Positions 1 through 14,590 are shown, counted from the stretch's first letter. The stretch: 64,000 bases of DNA from Mesaphorura yosii (GCA_009869945.1 WIXG01000287.1:37788-101787), one strand, 5' to 3'. Notes: generated by a model from the sequence alone, not told the origin. Translations and numbers: made by a program.

Positions 1-2010
1 ATGCAATCCTCCCATAAGTTAAATGGATAGCAATAAATTCGGTCCTGCATGCAAAATTTTTAATTACTGTGTATGTATAAGGAAAGTCTGATCTTAAAAT
101 CGCATTTTCGCATGCATAAGTGTCAGAAATGCATAACAATGCAAATAAACCTACTTTCAAGAAAGGAAAAGCACGCTAAATTAAATTGGCTGTCTCGTTC
201 TCGTCTCGAGTGAATTTTAATTGTACTGAACAGCTGCTTGAAATGCGAAAGGGTTTTATGAGCGTGATTCGAGATTTCGTACTCGCATTCGTCTCATTTT
301 GTGTTCGCCATCACAGAGTTGAGTTGAATCGAGTTAAGCAGCATTGCTAATTTGTATGGGAAAATCGCAATTCGCAAACGAGCAATGCAAATTCCTTCCC
401 GCATCGTAGCGCAGCGGTTCAAATTTTTAATCCGTGGCTGTTTGTTTACAGAAACTGTTCCGTAATATTCATAAAAATCATAAAACCTCATTGCAGCATG
501 GGTTTTGGCGTTGTGGGAGAATTTCTCTACTCGCCTTGGCTTAAAATACAAGCGAGTCAAGTGACAGACTAATTTTTCGACAAATTTCGACGTGGTCGTT
601 GAGAATTTGAAATTGGAAAGCATTCTCGTCTTGTTCATTAACGCCACGATTCACAATCGCAGTATTTTGGCGTCAGCGTGCAAATACCAAATGGAAAAAT
701 GGCAAGTTGGCATGATAGCTCAAGCATTTGGCACTTGACTTCGGGTCGGTGCGGTTTCGACTCTCAAAGTAATTACATTGCAATTAGGCGGCAACGGCGA
801 AGGCTTTCTTTATTTGCTATATTTAGACATTTAGCGTGAAATTTCTAAAATTTGCATATGGCAAGGTGCGAAAAATACATGCCACGCCACGCTAGCACGC
901 AAATTAAAGCAGGACATGCACACCATGGCCATTTTGGGCCGGCAAATTTCTGAATCGTGATGGGCAATTTGCAATTTCCTTATCGCGATTTGCATTTGTT
1001 CCAGTTTACGGCAAGCAAAATCTAAAACCGGCTCGACATCATTCAGAAATCGCGCGGCAGAAATCGTGAAGCGAAGCGACCGATGCATGATGGATTAGCA
1101 TAATTTATAATCGATAATTGCGAATTGCGCGAAATTAATAGAATTTACTGCATAATTACACGAGACGCAGCCAATAATTAGAGTGCGAGTTGTGATTTTC
1201 AAAGTGCGAGTGCGAATTTTGCATTTCGGACAGGAACTTTGCTGCAGAATGAAGAAAGTCGACTTTGCATTTGCACAGTCGAGACTCATGCGAATGTGAA
1301 TAGCGGATTCCGTTATAATTGCATAATTATTAGCTAAATACCAGCACCAACAAATACCAAATCATAATATTTACGCACTTCACCGTGCCGTGCCGTCGTG
1401 ATTCATTCTTTTGCCTTTTTATGGCTCTCTCGAAGATTTTCTCTAAACAATGCTTCCCTTCAAAGTCCAACTTCGCGTCGAGTCGTGATCGTGATTTCCG
1501 TGATTGTGATTGTAAATTTTTTGCGAGATGCGAACCGCGAATTTATAACTGCAATGCCGAAAATTGAATTGAACTCTGTTACTGTTACGTCAGTCAAATA
1601 GCAGACAGATTTCTAGATCAATCAACCATCGTAATTTGTAATCCGTAATCTGCATTCGTATTCGAATGGCAATACGCATGCCAATTAATTTGTACTTTTT
1701 GTACCGCATCGCACAAAAGCATCGAGCAGCGCGATATTGAAGAGTTAAATAAGGACGCAGCATGAGCCTCGTAATTGTACCGTTATTTACATTAATGGAT
1801 CCGTGCATTTATGCCATTATTATTTTGCACGCTGTGTTCAGCGAATTGCGAGAATTCTATAAATAGAATTCATACTCGCATCTTCACACACTACGATGAG
1901 CCTATTAAATTTGCGAACTGGCAACTCGGTCGATCGATCCGTCTTCGATCGACTGCGTAATTTATGAATTCTGGCTGTGGCTAATCGCATCAATTTTAAT
2001 TGCATTGCAG
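1..2010. other. non-coding upstream region, no gene recognised
   Basis: Both strands are broken by frequent stops and no family was recognised. The stretch is AT-leaning with many recurring short words (gcaatt, gcattt, gcaaat). The last 20 bases are a plausible pyrimidine tract and AG acceptor for the RhoGEF exon that begins at 2011, so at least the end of this stretch is intron. The missing first exon of that gene may lie here or outside the window. Confidence 0.5.
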
Positions 2011-5000
2011 GACGAAACTGTGCTGCCATCACCGTCGCCGGAGCCGCAACGAAGATCCTCAACCCGAACTCCCTCCTTTTTAACGACACGACCCGCATTC
2101 GTCTGAACCAAGCCCGGCCTTCGCTGGACCAAACTTTTCAGAACCTGAATATCGCGGGGCACTCCAAGGCGCAGGCTTCGTCAGGATCAGGCAGCTCAGG
2201 CTCCGGGATTCAAACGCGCAACAGCGCCAAGGGCGTCAGTGTCAGACCGTCCCATTCTTTTCGCACTTCAGCCCCTCCGTTGTCGTCGGCGGGGCAAACC
2301 CCGACGGCGGCGCCGCTCAGGCCCAGGGAGCCCCCACCGCCGCCTCCGCCTGCGAGGGCATCACCGGCTTCGCCAAGTTCTGCGGTCGCTCGTCCTCAGC
2401 TGCCAGCGCGTCCGAAATCTTTCCCATCAACGCTTGTCAACGGTGGTGCCACCGCCCCGTCCAAATCGCTGTCGCATTATGCACGGAGCCCGACCACTAA
2501 AGCGCAGATTTCGCTCCCGATGCCGATGCTGGGCTTCTCCACGACAAATAGCAACGTGGGCGCGATGAAAATGAAACCGACAGTGACAGCGAATTCCGAG
2601 CAATTGTCGCAGAATTCTCCAAAGAACAGCAGCAGCAGCGGAGGCGGCAGGGCCGAAGCGGGTGGCAGGCAGCGCAGGCTGTTGGTCAAGAAAAGTGCAA
2701 ACAGTAACAGCAGCCTGGCGGACAAGTGCGAGGCTGTCGAAAAGGTGTTGAGTCAGCAGCTCAGCAAAAATTCGCATTCACCGATGCCGACTCAATCAAC
2801 AAGCAGCAAATTCGCAGTCGCGAGTGTGGAAGAGTCTCCGGTGTACGCCAATGTCCCGTTAATCGCCGCTGTCGCTGCTTCTGTGGGTGCGGGCAAACCG
2901 CTTCCACCGCCGCCCGTGCCTCCACACCAGACACAGACGCCTACGCCAAATCTGTCCCCGAGTCCGTGCCCGTGCCCTACTGCCAGCGAGCTGCAGAGAG
3001 CCAAATCCAGTTTAAGTCGACCCACCTCCTTGTCCAATTCCAGTTCGATTTCCAGCACAAACACGAACATGGCCCAGAAAGCCCCACAAACCGCCCAGGA
3101 GGAAATCCACTACGCAGCGACGGACCTTTTCGACGTACACAAACAGCAAGCGCTCGAGAAGCAAAGGCCGAGCATGGAAGATGAGATCAATGCACATCAC
3201 AGCCATTACAATGGGAATACGAACGCGAACGGTGCAAATATGGTTAATAATGAAGAATCGATGATTATGATGAAGATGAGGACGACGTCGGACGTGAATA
3301 CTAATCAGAATCTCGGCACAGTTGACCTAATCTCGAGCTCGCCTTCACCGCTGCAGCTGCCACCCCCAACCAATAACAAAGTAAATGGATACGGTTCATT
3401 GAGTGCGCTGTGCCAAATTGAGGACGTGGACGCGCTTGTCGGTCAGCCGCAGCCAGACAGGTCTGGCAAGTCTGTGGAGCACGTACACGTACACAACAAT
3501 GCGTACGCAAAACAAGAGCCAGAGCCTTTGTATGACGACGTGATCGCAATGAATCGCAAGAATCAGAGTCACAGTCAAGTTCAGGTGCAGGCGCAATGCA
3601 ATGGCAGCAAGAACCCCTACGCAATTTCTCCACCGAGAGAAGCCCCGCCGCCCGTTCCGCCGCACAGCGCCAGCTTCATCGCATCCCTGTCAAAATCCAC
3701 CGGCGCGAATTACGCGCGACGACTGCAGCAGCAGGCCGAGGCGGCCCCGCCTGCGCCCGAACGCCCGGCTGGACCGTGTCTCTCGGACGCCAACACAAGT
3801 CTCATCCATTTCATCGAAGAGGATCTGATTTACGATGACACGTCGGCGTTCAGCCGGCCTGAGCCTGAGCAAGACAGCGCCAGCGCCGAGGCGGAGCCCG
3901 CGGCCGATCCTTTATACGATGACGTCCTCAATTTCGCCAGGATTCAGAGCCCCAAGCCGTCGCTGGAGGAGCAGCGGCACGACAACGACAGCGGGACGGA
4001 GTCCAACTCACCTCCGCCGCCGCCTCTTCCGACGTCCGGGCCTCCCGTCCACCTTCTCCCAGCCATTTCTTTGGAACTTCCAGTCATTTTGTCCACCGCC
4101 ATGCCTGGCGCCGTGCCCACCTCGAGCAACAACACGTTAAAGAGCATGAAAGAAGTGAAGATCAAGAACAAGAAGCCTGATCGCGATCGGCACAGCGAAG
4201 CGCCAGCTCCCGCGGGGCATTCAAAATCTCACTCGGACCTCACAACCCTCATAAATGAGACTCTCCGCCTCTCAAAGACGACAAAAGATAACCACCAACA
4301 CGGCGGCTCGGATCTGCAATTGCAGCTGCAGGCACCAAAATTCAGCCTTGGCCGCGAAGAGGCAGGGAGGAAAACAGGCGCTGGTGACGGCGACGAGGAG
4401 CTATTGGACAGAACTCGCTCGCTTCTCAACGAGCTTAACGAGAAACTCGCAAAATTCAGTCTGCCACCGTCGAACGGAGTGCCGCCAGGCGGCAGCGGCG
4501 GCTCGTCGAGCTCCGACTCGTCTTCCGGTGTGGAGGAGGACTACAATTCAGAGAGAAATTACTCGCTCTCCCTTCACGAAGACGACTGCTCCACGCTCAC
4601 GCCAAACTCGTCGTCGTCCTCCCCCGCCTCCGGTTCGCTCGCGGACGACGCCGCGTACAAACTGAGCCAAGTCTCCAAGCTGGTGAACGAAACGATGGCG
4701 CTCGCCCGCGGGAAATTTCTGGACTCCATGAAATTGCAGCAAGAACGCAGCAGGGCGCCGGCGCCAGTCGAAGAGCCGATTTACGAGGAAATTAACGAGA
4801 GCAGCAGCGTAAACAAAAGCGGCAGTCTGTCGCAGTTGCGGGAATTTCAAAATCGATCGCCATGCCCGATTTACGCCGACACCGCCTCTGCACATGCACA
4901 CGCATTTGATGCGAAGTCGATATTCGACGGCGCCTCGCGAGGAGAAATTCTTTCGTTCTTGGAGTCGATTCGCGATCGACTCTCGGCCGTTGACTCTTCC

Positions 5001-8000
5001 TCGGTAAGTCAAGTCACTGTCACTGGTATTAATAACGCACAATTCACTCATATCAGTAAACGACAAACGAGAATCGATATCATAGCATCAGTTTACCGAG
5101 TTAACGAGAGTTCTCAGGAATTCGTCTCCCTTTCACTTGCGTCGCATAAATTATTGCAAAATAGCTCGCATTTCGCATATCGCATTTTTGCATTGTGTCA
5201 TATGGAAATTTTCACTTTTTACAGCGCTGCTTCGATGCTCAGATACAGATTTTGAGCGTGATTCACAGATTTGACGAAATTCTCGAGTCGACCGGCTGTC
5301 GTGGCTTTCTGGCTTTTGCTTTTGCCTTTTTTGTCGTGTCGGCTTGTATACAAGCACAGCAATTGAAACACCTGTCATTTTGACTCTTAAATACACTAAG
5401 CAGTTTCTCTAAAACGGCCATTGTCGAAAGGACCATTAATCACGTCAGAAATGGATGCAATGCAAATTGCCATTGCACGGCAAATGCAAATGACATTCGT
5501 ACTTACTTAAGTTGATTACTTTTCTTGAGAGCCAAGCGCGTCGACCGTCTCAGGTTGTTATCATCTCCATATTTAGCAAGGCAAATGCGAGTGCAAATCA
5601 GATGCATGCGTTCCTTGAATAAATTCCTGTTTGAACATGAACTCAAGAGCTCAGAGTACTAATTTATCGTAATTACGAGCGCTTTCACTCGCGCTGGGCT
5701 CGTAAGTTGTTTGTGTGTCCCAGTTTATGGCAGTTGGCGGGTCGATTCTTGGCAACAAGCAAGAAACTGGGCGACTGGTTTCAATTTCGATGACCAACGG
5801 TCAATTTCATGATTTGCAGCGAGTTGGTCACGTATTTCGCATGATTCGCAATCGGATAATGTCAGTTTAATTGTGAGAATCGGAATAAACAAGAACTTAA
5901 TAATTAACACGCCTGACCTGATTATTAAATGTCAATACTAAATGGTCAACTAATTACAGGCAATATTTCTTATAAACGTTGCAAATTCAATGCTGGGCGT
6001 GGCCGTGGCGAGCTCGGCGCATTGTGGACATGGAAGAAAGCTGTACTATTTTGCTTTGCATTTCACACGACGGAATTGCATGCAATTCTCTGCAGCAAAT
6101 GCGCGTCTCGCGCAAAAACTCGTCTTGCATGATCTTGGCCTTCCCTTGATGAGTGTTTAATCCAAGCAAAAAGCAGCCCGGAAGATATGCAAGATGTAAG
6201 AAGTTGATAGACATGATTATTAAAACAGATTTTACTACCGTTATGGGTATAATGGGCTTAAAATTGCGTGCGACGGAGTTTAAATACGCAAAAGATTCAT
6301 TCTGTACTCATTTGCATTTGCATTGCGGTTTCCTTCTGCAATGCACGCGCGCAGGCAAATTAGCGTAGATTCGCCAACACCTCTTCAGATTCAAATTTCG
6401 CGGTTTATTAACATACATTTTAATTCTCCGCTTCTTATGGCGTATATTTTTGCAGAATTCTCTCGGCGTCAAAAACAAGCACAAATCTTCAAATTCAGGA
6501 AGCGGGAACAAAAAGTCAAAAAAGGCGAAGGACATTGAGAGAAACGACTCTGGGATCGGATCCGAAGCCGGGTCAATCGTCGCCGTTCTCGGTGCCATCG
6601 GAACCGCTGCGGGCGTCGCTCCAAATTGCCAAAATGGGTCCTCCACATTCTTGACTCTCTGCAAAGACTGCCACAGCCTGCCCGAAGAGCCCAAGCAGGG
6701 CTCGGAAATTTGTGGCGCGTGCGCCCGGAAGCGAAACGAGCGGAAGGAAATCATTCTGGAGATTTACGAGACTGAGCTCAAGTACGGTCGCGATCTGCGC
6801 ATCATCTCGGATGAGTTTTACAACCCGATTCAAGTCGCCGGGCTCCTGACGAAGGACCAGCTCGACCTCATCTTCCTCAACGTCGCCCAGCTGATTGACA
6901 TCAACGTCGAGCTGACTGGCGCGCTCAAGGCAAGCATCGAAGAAGCTAAGGCGATCAAGGACGAAGAGGACGACTTGGCGAGCGTGAATATCGGCCGAAT
7001 CTTCGTCGACATTGGCGAGCGTATGATGAGCGGGTTCGAGAGTTATTGCACGAGACAGGTACGCTAATCGCCAATTTCTTTAGAATCAACGCAGCACGCA
7101 AGAGTCAAAGGTGAAAACCATTAAGCGCGTGTAATAAATTGAATTTCGAGAGCACTGCAATTTTTCCGAATGAATATCTGGTCGCTTTACGTAATTTTCG
7201 TACGTTTGCCCCCAAATTATTGCAGTGCAAAATGTAAACACTCGAATTACGATTTGATTTATTGCTCACGTCCCAAAAATTACATGTTTTAGTGTGCATT
7301 TACGATTTACGCGAAATTGCAATTTTTGACTTATTTCACCACATTCACACACACACACAGTTTGTGACCTGCGATTCGCGAATTGCGAATTAATCAGTTA
7401 TTGCACGTGTTCTAATTGCATTATCACTTATTTTATTTTTATCACTTCGTTGAAGGCGAATGCAGGCGCTCTGCTCACGCAGCTCGAGAAGGAGAAGGAG
7501 CTGCTCCGGATTTTCCTCCGCGTTTCGCAAATGGAGAATGCCGTGCTAAGAAGAATGAATTTACCAGCTTTTCTTATGGTAAGTGTATTTTCTGGTGGGT
7601 CTTGCAATTTTTTTTTGCACATTGAATTTGCGCGTGCGAGATGCCAAGCCAAAAAGATGAAAGCCATTAAATTCAAGCATGAGGTAAACTTTATGGGCCA
7701 TCGTGTATTTGTAGGGCAACTTGCAATTAGCAGTTAGCACGTTCCTTCGTTACGCCAAAAAGGCTAAAAAGAATCAAATTGGTAAGGAATTTATGACAAA
7801 CAGCACCTTTCGTCTCGTCGTGTCTTGCCCCACATTTCGAAATTCGAAAGATTCGACAGTAAACAGCCAAAAGGCAGAATCGAAAATCGACTGATTTCAA
7901 TGAAGGCAGGAAAATATTTTTAGACTCTTCGCATGCGTGCAGCAGGAAGATGAAGAATGCAGGCAGTGGCAGTGTGGGTGGCTTGGTTTGCTATTGTTTC

Positions 8001-11000
8001 AAGCCATGGCAAATTAAAATGATAATCGCATGCGGTAAATGAGAATCTGATAAAAGACTATGAGCAGGCAGTTTTCTGGTCGCGGTCAAGCGGATTGCGG
8101 CTTCGTGGGTGTGAATGTCCACTTTTGCTGATTGCGTGTCATGAAATAATAAAGATCTCCTTGTCGTCTTTGTCCTTCGCTGCGCGCTTCCGTGAATGAA
8201 TTCCTTTCTTACGGCTCACGGCACGGAAATCGTCGCCATTCGCCTGGTCATATGAGTTCCATTTCTATTTCGGCCTTAAGTTCGATGTCCATGGCGGCGA
8301 ATGAAGACGAAGACGGTCAAGTCAAAGAGGACGAGTCATTTTCTTTTGTCTCACGAATTGATCATTGATCTCGAGTGCAGTGCGGGCAGGCAGGACGCAG
8401 GAATCCTGAAACAATGGAAATTATTTTATCTTTGGCGATGACACTGCGAAATCACGCAAGGCGAAATGAACTTGCAAATGTCCAATGCATTGCGGGCAAG
8501 TGCAGGCCGCCGCCAAGAAATCTGTGGGCTCAGCTCGCGATCCGCTGTTTGACTATTAAAACAAAATACAGATGGGCATTTCATGTAGTACGTCACATTC
8601 ATAATTACTTTTTAATTAAGGGGCATAAATTGGAACGGAATACAATTCATTATTTGCATAGTGTCAGTCGTGTTATTTTCAAGCGCTGCATTGGCAGGCT
8701 GCATTTATCTAAAATTTATGGCACACGATACACATGCTCGCATGCATACAAGAATGACGAGAAACGAGATTAATACACAAATTCATTCATAATTTATGGT
8801 TTCGGGTGTTTAAATTAAGAAATGCAGGCTGAATACCACGGCGTGGTGTGTTTTAGGAGGATCCCACATTTCGCTACTCGCATGCCTTATTGCATTATTC
8901 TGAATGTCGTATCTTGAAAAGCGATCTCTCCTTGCATACGTCCACCTTGTAATTACAAATGCCAACTGCCAGTTTGCTCGTTTGTTGCTTGTGCTTAAGA
9001 ATTTGTTCTTGTTTATCTAATCAGTCAATCATTCATAACACAGAAAACAGAATACAACAGGCTGGGTCGGGCGGGCGTATCGCGTCTGAATTCAAGATGA
9101 TTGAGCACATGTCTGGCAATTGCAATTTCTTCGTCTTTCTGTTGTTCTTAGGCCGAATCTGAATCAAGATCATTTGTTTAGGCGCTCGCATTATGCATTG
9201 CATTATGCAATTTCATCACACGTCCGTCCTCCGTCGCTTTTAATTCGCAGTTCGTATGATGAATTGGCACGGTTGAGTAGACCTTCATTGCAAAATGTTG
9301 GAGGATGCACTAAATTAATGAATGAAGACGAAAAGATGAAGACATACGTGGGGGAGAGAAATCTGTAATCGTAATCTGGACCACTACACGGCGTACGCCT
9401 AAGAATTGAGAAACCCGTCAGTGCATGTGCATAGTGTTAATTGCATGTGCGAATGAAATAAATGAGATTTGAGCGAGATACTTACCAATACACGAATGTA
9501 GTTGCGTAATTGTGTAGTTGTGCACAAAACTGATAGAATGAGCGAATACGCAATTAATGCATTATTGAAAGCACATTAGACGTTGGCCAGTTGCAATTAA
9601 TGGGCGATGGCGATAATTTCATTAGCGGAATGAGTATTTAAGATTTTCAGAGAACAGAAAGGATTCTTGTAATTTTTGTAATCAGATGGCTTACATGGCG
9701 AATTCTGTATTCTTGCCTTTCTTGTGTTGTAACTGTAACTTACCAACAATTAACAATGATAAGAAGCGTAACAAAGCACTGATTGGCGACTGTGACAGCG
9801 ACACAAGAAAGATTGGCAGTTTCAATGAATTGATTTGACAGACTGAAAGAAAATGCAAGAGAATTAATGGTTTTAGGCGTTGGATTTTGCAATAGTGCAA
9901 GAGCCCACAATTAAAAATAGTGATTTTTCACTTTTTCTTGAGACTGGCGACTGCCTTTCAACCAAAATTACTTAACTGACGCTAAAATGCGCGGTCAAAC
10001 TCACAAACGCAAGTTTTGCAAGGCCACTCGCTCCTGCGCGTCTTGGGCCCCAAAAAACACAGCGCCGTTTCAAAATAGGAAAAAAAATTAAATTGGAACC
10101 ACTTTTCTAAGTTAATTCCAATACATTGAGGTTAACTTGTGATGGCGAAATTTTCAGGTTCCAGTGCAGCGAGTGACGCGCTATCCGCTTTTACTCTCTC
10201 GGCTCCTGAAAGTCACGTCCGTCGACCATCCCTTACATGACGACCTGCAAATGGCTGCGGAGCAGATCGAACAACACCTCGAGCACATGAATAACGTAAG
10301 TTAATGGCTTAGAATCATTTCCTACGCTTGTAAATGGTGATTTGGTGATAAGGCGCTGCTAATGTGCTAATACTGATCTTTTTCTGCAGACGACTCGAGA
10401 AGTGGCCAGTCACAAACTCTGGAAACGAATTTCGATCATCAACGGCGGTCAATTCAGCGGGTGCAGTTCGCCAGTCCATCGTCGCTCCAGCACGAGCAGC
10501 ACAAATAGCAACAGCGAACTGGAGCAGCAGAGCAACAATGGTGCCAATGCCCGGATCAGAAAAGTACGACGACTCTTTAATAAGACGTAGGCATAGGCGC
10601 AGGACTCAGCCAAGCCTGCTGGCCGGCCTGTTAGGCGTTAAGTAATCTAATTTGAGAACCTGTGACTTGTGACTTGTGACTTGCAAAAAACTAAAACTAG
10701 GCTAAGAATTATGAATTATTAAGTAACGGCCTATATTTTAAATAAAAAGAAAGGTTTTTCTTGTAAATTGTGAATGAAAGGATTGCCAATTGCGAAATTT
10801 CGTCGTGGTCGCTTTTGTTTTACGCTCCTCGCGTGGCCGCGCGGCTCGAAGAGATGACGACTTTTGACAATGACAGCAAGAATTTTGCCTTGTGTCACTT
10901 TTTAAGAGGAGTCGAAGTCATTGCGATTGCGCTAATTTAAATGTTAAATATGGGACGCTACGCGTAGTTAAGAAAATCTGAAAATCGTGTCATAAATATA

Positions 11001-14000
11001 CGTATTCCTTTACTATTTCTAATCTTAGCAGTTGAGTCTTAAAGCATAAATTGCCTCAATAAAGCCTGAATATTTTAAATTTGACTAAAATTACGATTTG
11101 TACGGCTGTCGTTTTCCTTCCATTGGCAAACATGCTTGTAAATACGCATTTCGCATAAACTGATAACTGATTAGATGATTAGAAATGCTGACGATCGACG
11201 CCCGACGAATGACGCCTTCGACTTCGACTGCACGGACGGACGCGACGGCCGGACGAGCGACCAGTGACCTTGACTTTTGTCTTGCCCTTTTCAAGTAAAT
11301 CGAATTTCGCGCCTAATCTCCTGCCTCGTGTCTGTTTTCAGATGGCTTTTGACGTGACGAACTGGACCGACCTGTCTGACGCCTTCTGCATCGCCATCAG
11401 TGAATTACGCACCGTGTTTATGAATGGAAAGTCCTTCCGGCATATTCACGCCTGTCTTTTGGCCCGTGGAAAGGTACAGGCAACATGAACAAAAGAGCCG
11501 AATATTTTATGGCGTGGTGTTGGTTCAAGTCAGGCTGCAAAATAAATAGGCAAAAGGATCCAGACAGAAAGAATTGATTTCCTGCCGGCTTCTTGCTACG
11601 AGGCTGCAAATGCCATTCTTCTTCTGCGATTCTGCTCATCCGGAACAAAGAAGCTTAGACGTATCGAGTGTAGAGTACCAATTCAAGTGCAAAAATATGT
11701 TTCTCAACTCGAACACGTAACAAAATTGGTCTGGTCGATTTCTCACTCGTTTATGCGTTTATGCAAAAGATCGAATTCTGCGAGAACGCAAGAGGAAAAG
11801 CAGCAAAGGCAAAAGACTTGCATTGAATTCAAATTCCGATGTGCGCGTGCCACAGGAAATTGTTTCTTCTCCAGAATCAAATTGCGCAATTGTAAAAACC
11901 ACTTTGTAGCCTTTTAGCCTTTGCCTTTTACGCCACGTCGTCGAAATTCCGTCCCAGAATTCCCGATCCCTGAGAAATTGATAAGAAATCGAGTCCATAA
12001 TGCATTTTCTGTGCTTGAATGAAATCTTGACCACCAGTTTGACTTGCCATTGCCATTGCGTTGATCGTTGAAGCTGATTTTGACAAATTCTGGTCGCATG
12101 CTCGCAGAATCTTGAGCGACTGATACACAAGATGGATCAGGACCACGAGCAGGAGCGGGGCCTGTTTTTCCCAACACCACTACTGCAGCAGCAACAGGAG
12201 ATTGATGTCAGAGATGTCAAGCTGATTCTAGTCCGAGTGAAAAATGCAAGACTTTCACTCTTCAGGGTAAGTAAGGCAATATTTCTCCCTCGGCTCGGCT
12301 CCTTTCTAGCTCCAGTTGCTTAGAGCCAGTACACAGCGCAGCAGAGTAGAACACAGAACTCAATTACCAGCTTACGATTCCGGTTGCTGTTGAAGAAGAT
12401 CCACTCCAGAGAAACCAGAGCCACGAAACTGCAAGGCAGGCAGGCAGCAATTCAGCAATGATCTCCTTAGGCAGCGGAGCTTAAAAAGCTCCCTGGACAA
12501 AACAATAAGCTAGGAAATTACTATAATTAAGTCACTATTACTTCTATTACTATTACTGCACCTATTATTCTATGATTGGGTCTTGGTAGTCGGCAATTAC
12601 CGGAACATTTTGCCCGGGAGGGATTAAACTACTTAATTAGACCCAATTCAGGCTTTTTACTGTTACTACTTGCCTTTGGAAGTGGCTTCAGACTCCGGCA
12701 TCGGCCTTGATCTTAGTTTCATGACCGGCTTATAAACTTTTGGAAGGAAAACACTAAAATACGGCGAAACTTACCAATTTTCAGGATCCAGGTTCAGGTC
12801 TCTGGCTCCTTGAATAAATACGAACTTCTACCAGTTGAATGTTATGTAAATTTTTGTATTACGTCCAATTTCAGATAGCCAAAAGTATAGAGCCCGAAGC
12901 AGAAACACAGAAATAGAAACAAAAGAAATTCTGTTCTGTGATCTGCTTTGTTTCTGCGAATGCACGAATTCTGTTCTTTCTTGTGTAATGATACAACTTC
13001 AACTTTCTTTTTCTCCTGAATTTCCCAAGTGAACAATTTTCCTTATTTCGAGGTCGCTTTAAAAACAAGACACGCAACGGAACGCAATTGAAAGTAATGC
13101 AATACACGGTGAAATAGTTTCTTAGCCGTAGCCTACTTTTTAGAAAAAAACTGCCTTTTTCGTGTTTTATTTTGTATTGCGTCATTGAAATATGATAATC
13201 ATTAGAAATAATGATTTTATTAAATTTTAACCGGGGAAGATGTTCAGATAATGCAGAAAATGAAGTAAGATAAGAGCATGGACTAGTTTTGGCAGGCAAA
13301 ATTGAAAATTATGTGAAATGGAAGTCTGTTTTTTGAGTTGTGAGCCGGCGTGGCAGCGGAAATAAATTTTGAAAAATATTCTCATTTCGTGCTGCTGCCT
13401 GGAAATGGAAATTGCCATTGCCGCAGCCATTTAATAAAGTACGCTGCGCTGCTTGAAATGATCTTTGCTCATTTCTGTTTTGTTTTCTTCTTTGCGCTGC
13501 GTCGCGTTGCAGGAGCCGCTCGATCTTTCGAATTGCATCATTTCTCAGGGAGAAAAAGAAAATGAACTCGCAGACGCCGACGCGGGCTACGTTGAAGTGA
13601 ACGAAATGATGGCCAAGAACTCGCTCCCGCTCCATTTCCAGGTAAGATCACTACTGCTATTTTACGGGTACGCGTAAACGTAGAAATTGGCTAGGAACCA
13701 GAAACAAGCTCGGCTTGGTCATAAATGTCAAATTAATTAAGATGGGCGCGGATGAAAGATGATTTTATTATCTCAATCTTGCCGTACTCATGCTGGCAAG
13801 CACTTCCGCTTAAAAAATTGAGTACGAGACAATTTGCAATAAGCAATAAAGATAAGTAGCGCCACTGCGTGCCAAAATTCGGTTCTGCCTTTTTAAATTT
13901 TGGGAGATTCCCTGTTTTTTAGTTCTTACGCACTCAGTGATTTGTGGATGTGCTCCACGACTGAAATTTCATCTTGATCGATGAACTGCGGGTTCAAATT

Positions 14001-14431
14001 CTTAGTTTTTTGTGAGGCAGCAACCAATTTGGCGTCTCTCTCCGAGAATAATCGATGTTTTCAAGTTATTTTGAGATCGACCCAAATATCGGCTGGCCCG
14101 ATCGCGACTCGCGAGTCTTTTTGTAATGGCAAATGGTAATGGGATTTCTGTCCTGTGTTTGCGTGCACTAAAATTAAGCGTTGGGACAGCAGAATTTGAT
14201 GGTAACGGCCAGCAAAGGAATAATTTCAGATTTCAGTCGAATTCAGCGGTGGTTTTTTCGGCATTTCTAATATGACGACTTTTTTGGATGTTTTTCCAGG
14301 GAATGGACAGAAATTCCACGGACGAATGGCTGCGGCTCCTGCAGTGTCACGCAGTTTATGTGGGGCAGTGGAGACGACGACGCGGGGCACTCGCAAATAT
14401 CATGATGAATGGAATGATAAGAGATCTATAA
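2011..14431 (+). CDS. Dbl-family Rho guanine nucleotide exchange factor (DH-PH), 5' partial
   Basis: Exons by splice signals: 2011-5003, 6456-7058, 7456-7578, 10158-10295, 10390-10563, 11342-11473, 12108-12266, 13513-13641, 14300-14431. The first intron is phase 1 and all later ones phase 0, giving at least 1,526 residues. The first exon encodes about 1,000 mostly disordered residues with polyproline runs (PPPPPPP, PLPPPPVPP) that could bind SH3 domains, and Tyr motifs LYDDV (twice), LIYDD, PIYEEI and PIYAD that could dock SH2 domains. The DH domain starts near ERKEIILEIYETELKYGRDL and ends with the VQRVTRYPLLLSRLLK helix, the hallmark of GDP-GTP exchange on Rho GTPases. A divergent PH domain follows, with a closing STDEWLRLLQC helix. 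The product ends MIRDL. The exon at 2011 opens inside a codon, so an upstream exon is needed; the first in-frame ATG inside it is at 2520. The orthologous subfamily was not identified. Confidence 0.85.
10657..10683. repeat. short tandem repeat, unit gtgactt
   Basis: About three and a half copies of the 7-bp unit gtgactt lie in the RhoGEF intron, just after a stop codon that would be reached by reading through the 10390-10563 exon. No function is evident. Confidence 0.7.
10741..10746 (+). promoter_or_regulatory. candidate intronic polyadenylation signal AATAAA
   Basis: AATAAA lies about 150 bp after the in-frame stop at 10588-10590 that is reached if the donor at 10564 of the RhoGEF gene is not used. 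It could support a truncated transcript carrying the DH domain but not the PH domain. The hexamer is common by chance in AT-rich introns. Confidence 0.3.
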
Positions 14432-14584
14432 ACTGATTTGTCGCTACTAGAAGGTCTTATCAGGCCGTATTTTATTTTCGTAAAATGTTAATTTATTCAT
14501 CGCCGTTTCGTCATTGCATTGATTGTGCAACTTTATTGTCAAAGCCAAAGCCAATTGTTCATACAGTTTTATACGATCGTGAGC

Positions 14585-14590
14585 AATAAA
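14585..14590 (+). promoter_or_regulatory. polyadenylation signal AATAAA for the RhoGEF gene
   Basis: A canonical hexamer 154 bp after the RhoGEF stop codon. It is the nearest canonical signal seen downstream. Confidence 0.55.

Noticed and set aside
7347-7362. Short CA microsatellite in a RhoGEF intron
   Set aside because: Only about seven units; an ordinary simple repeat with no context of interest.
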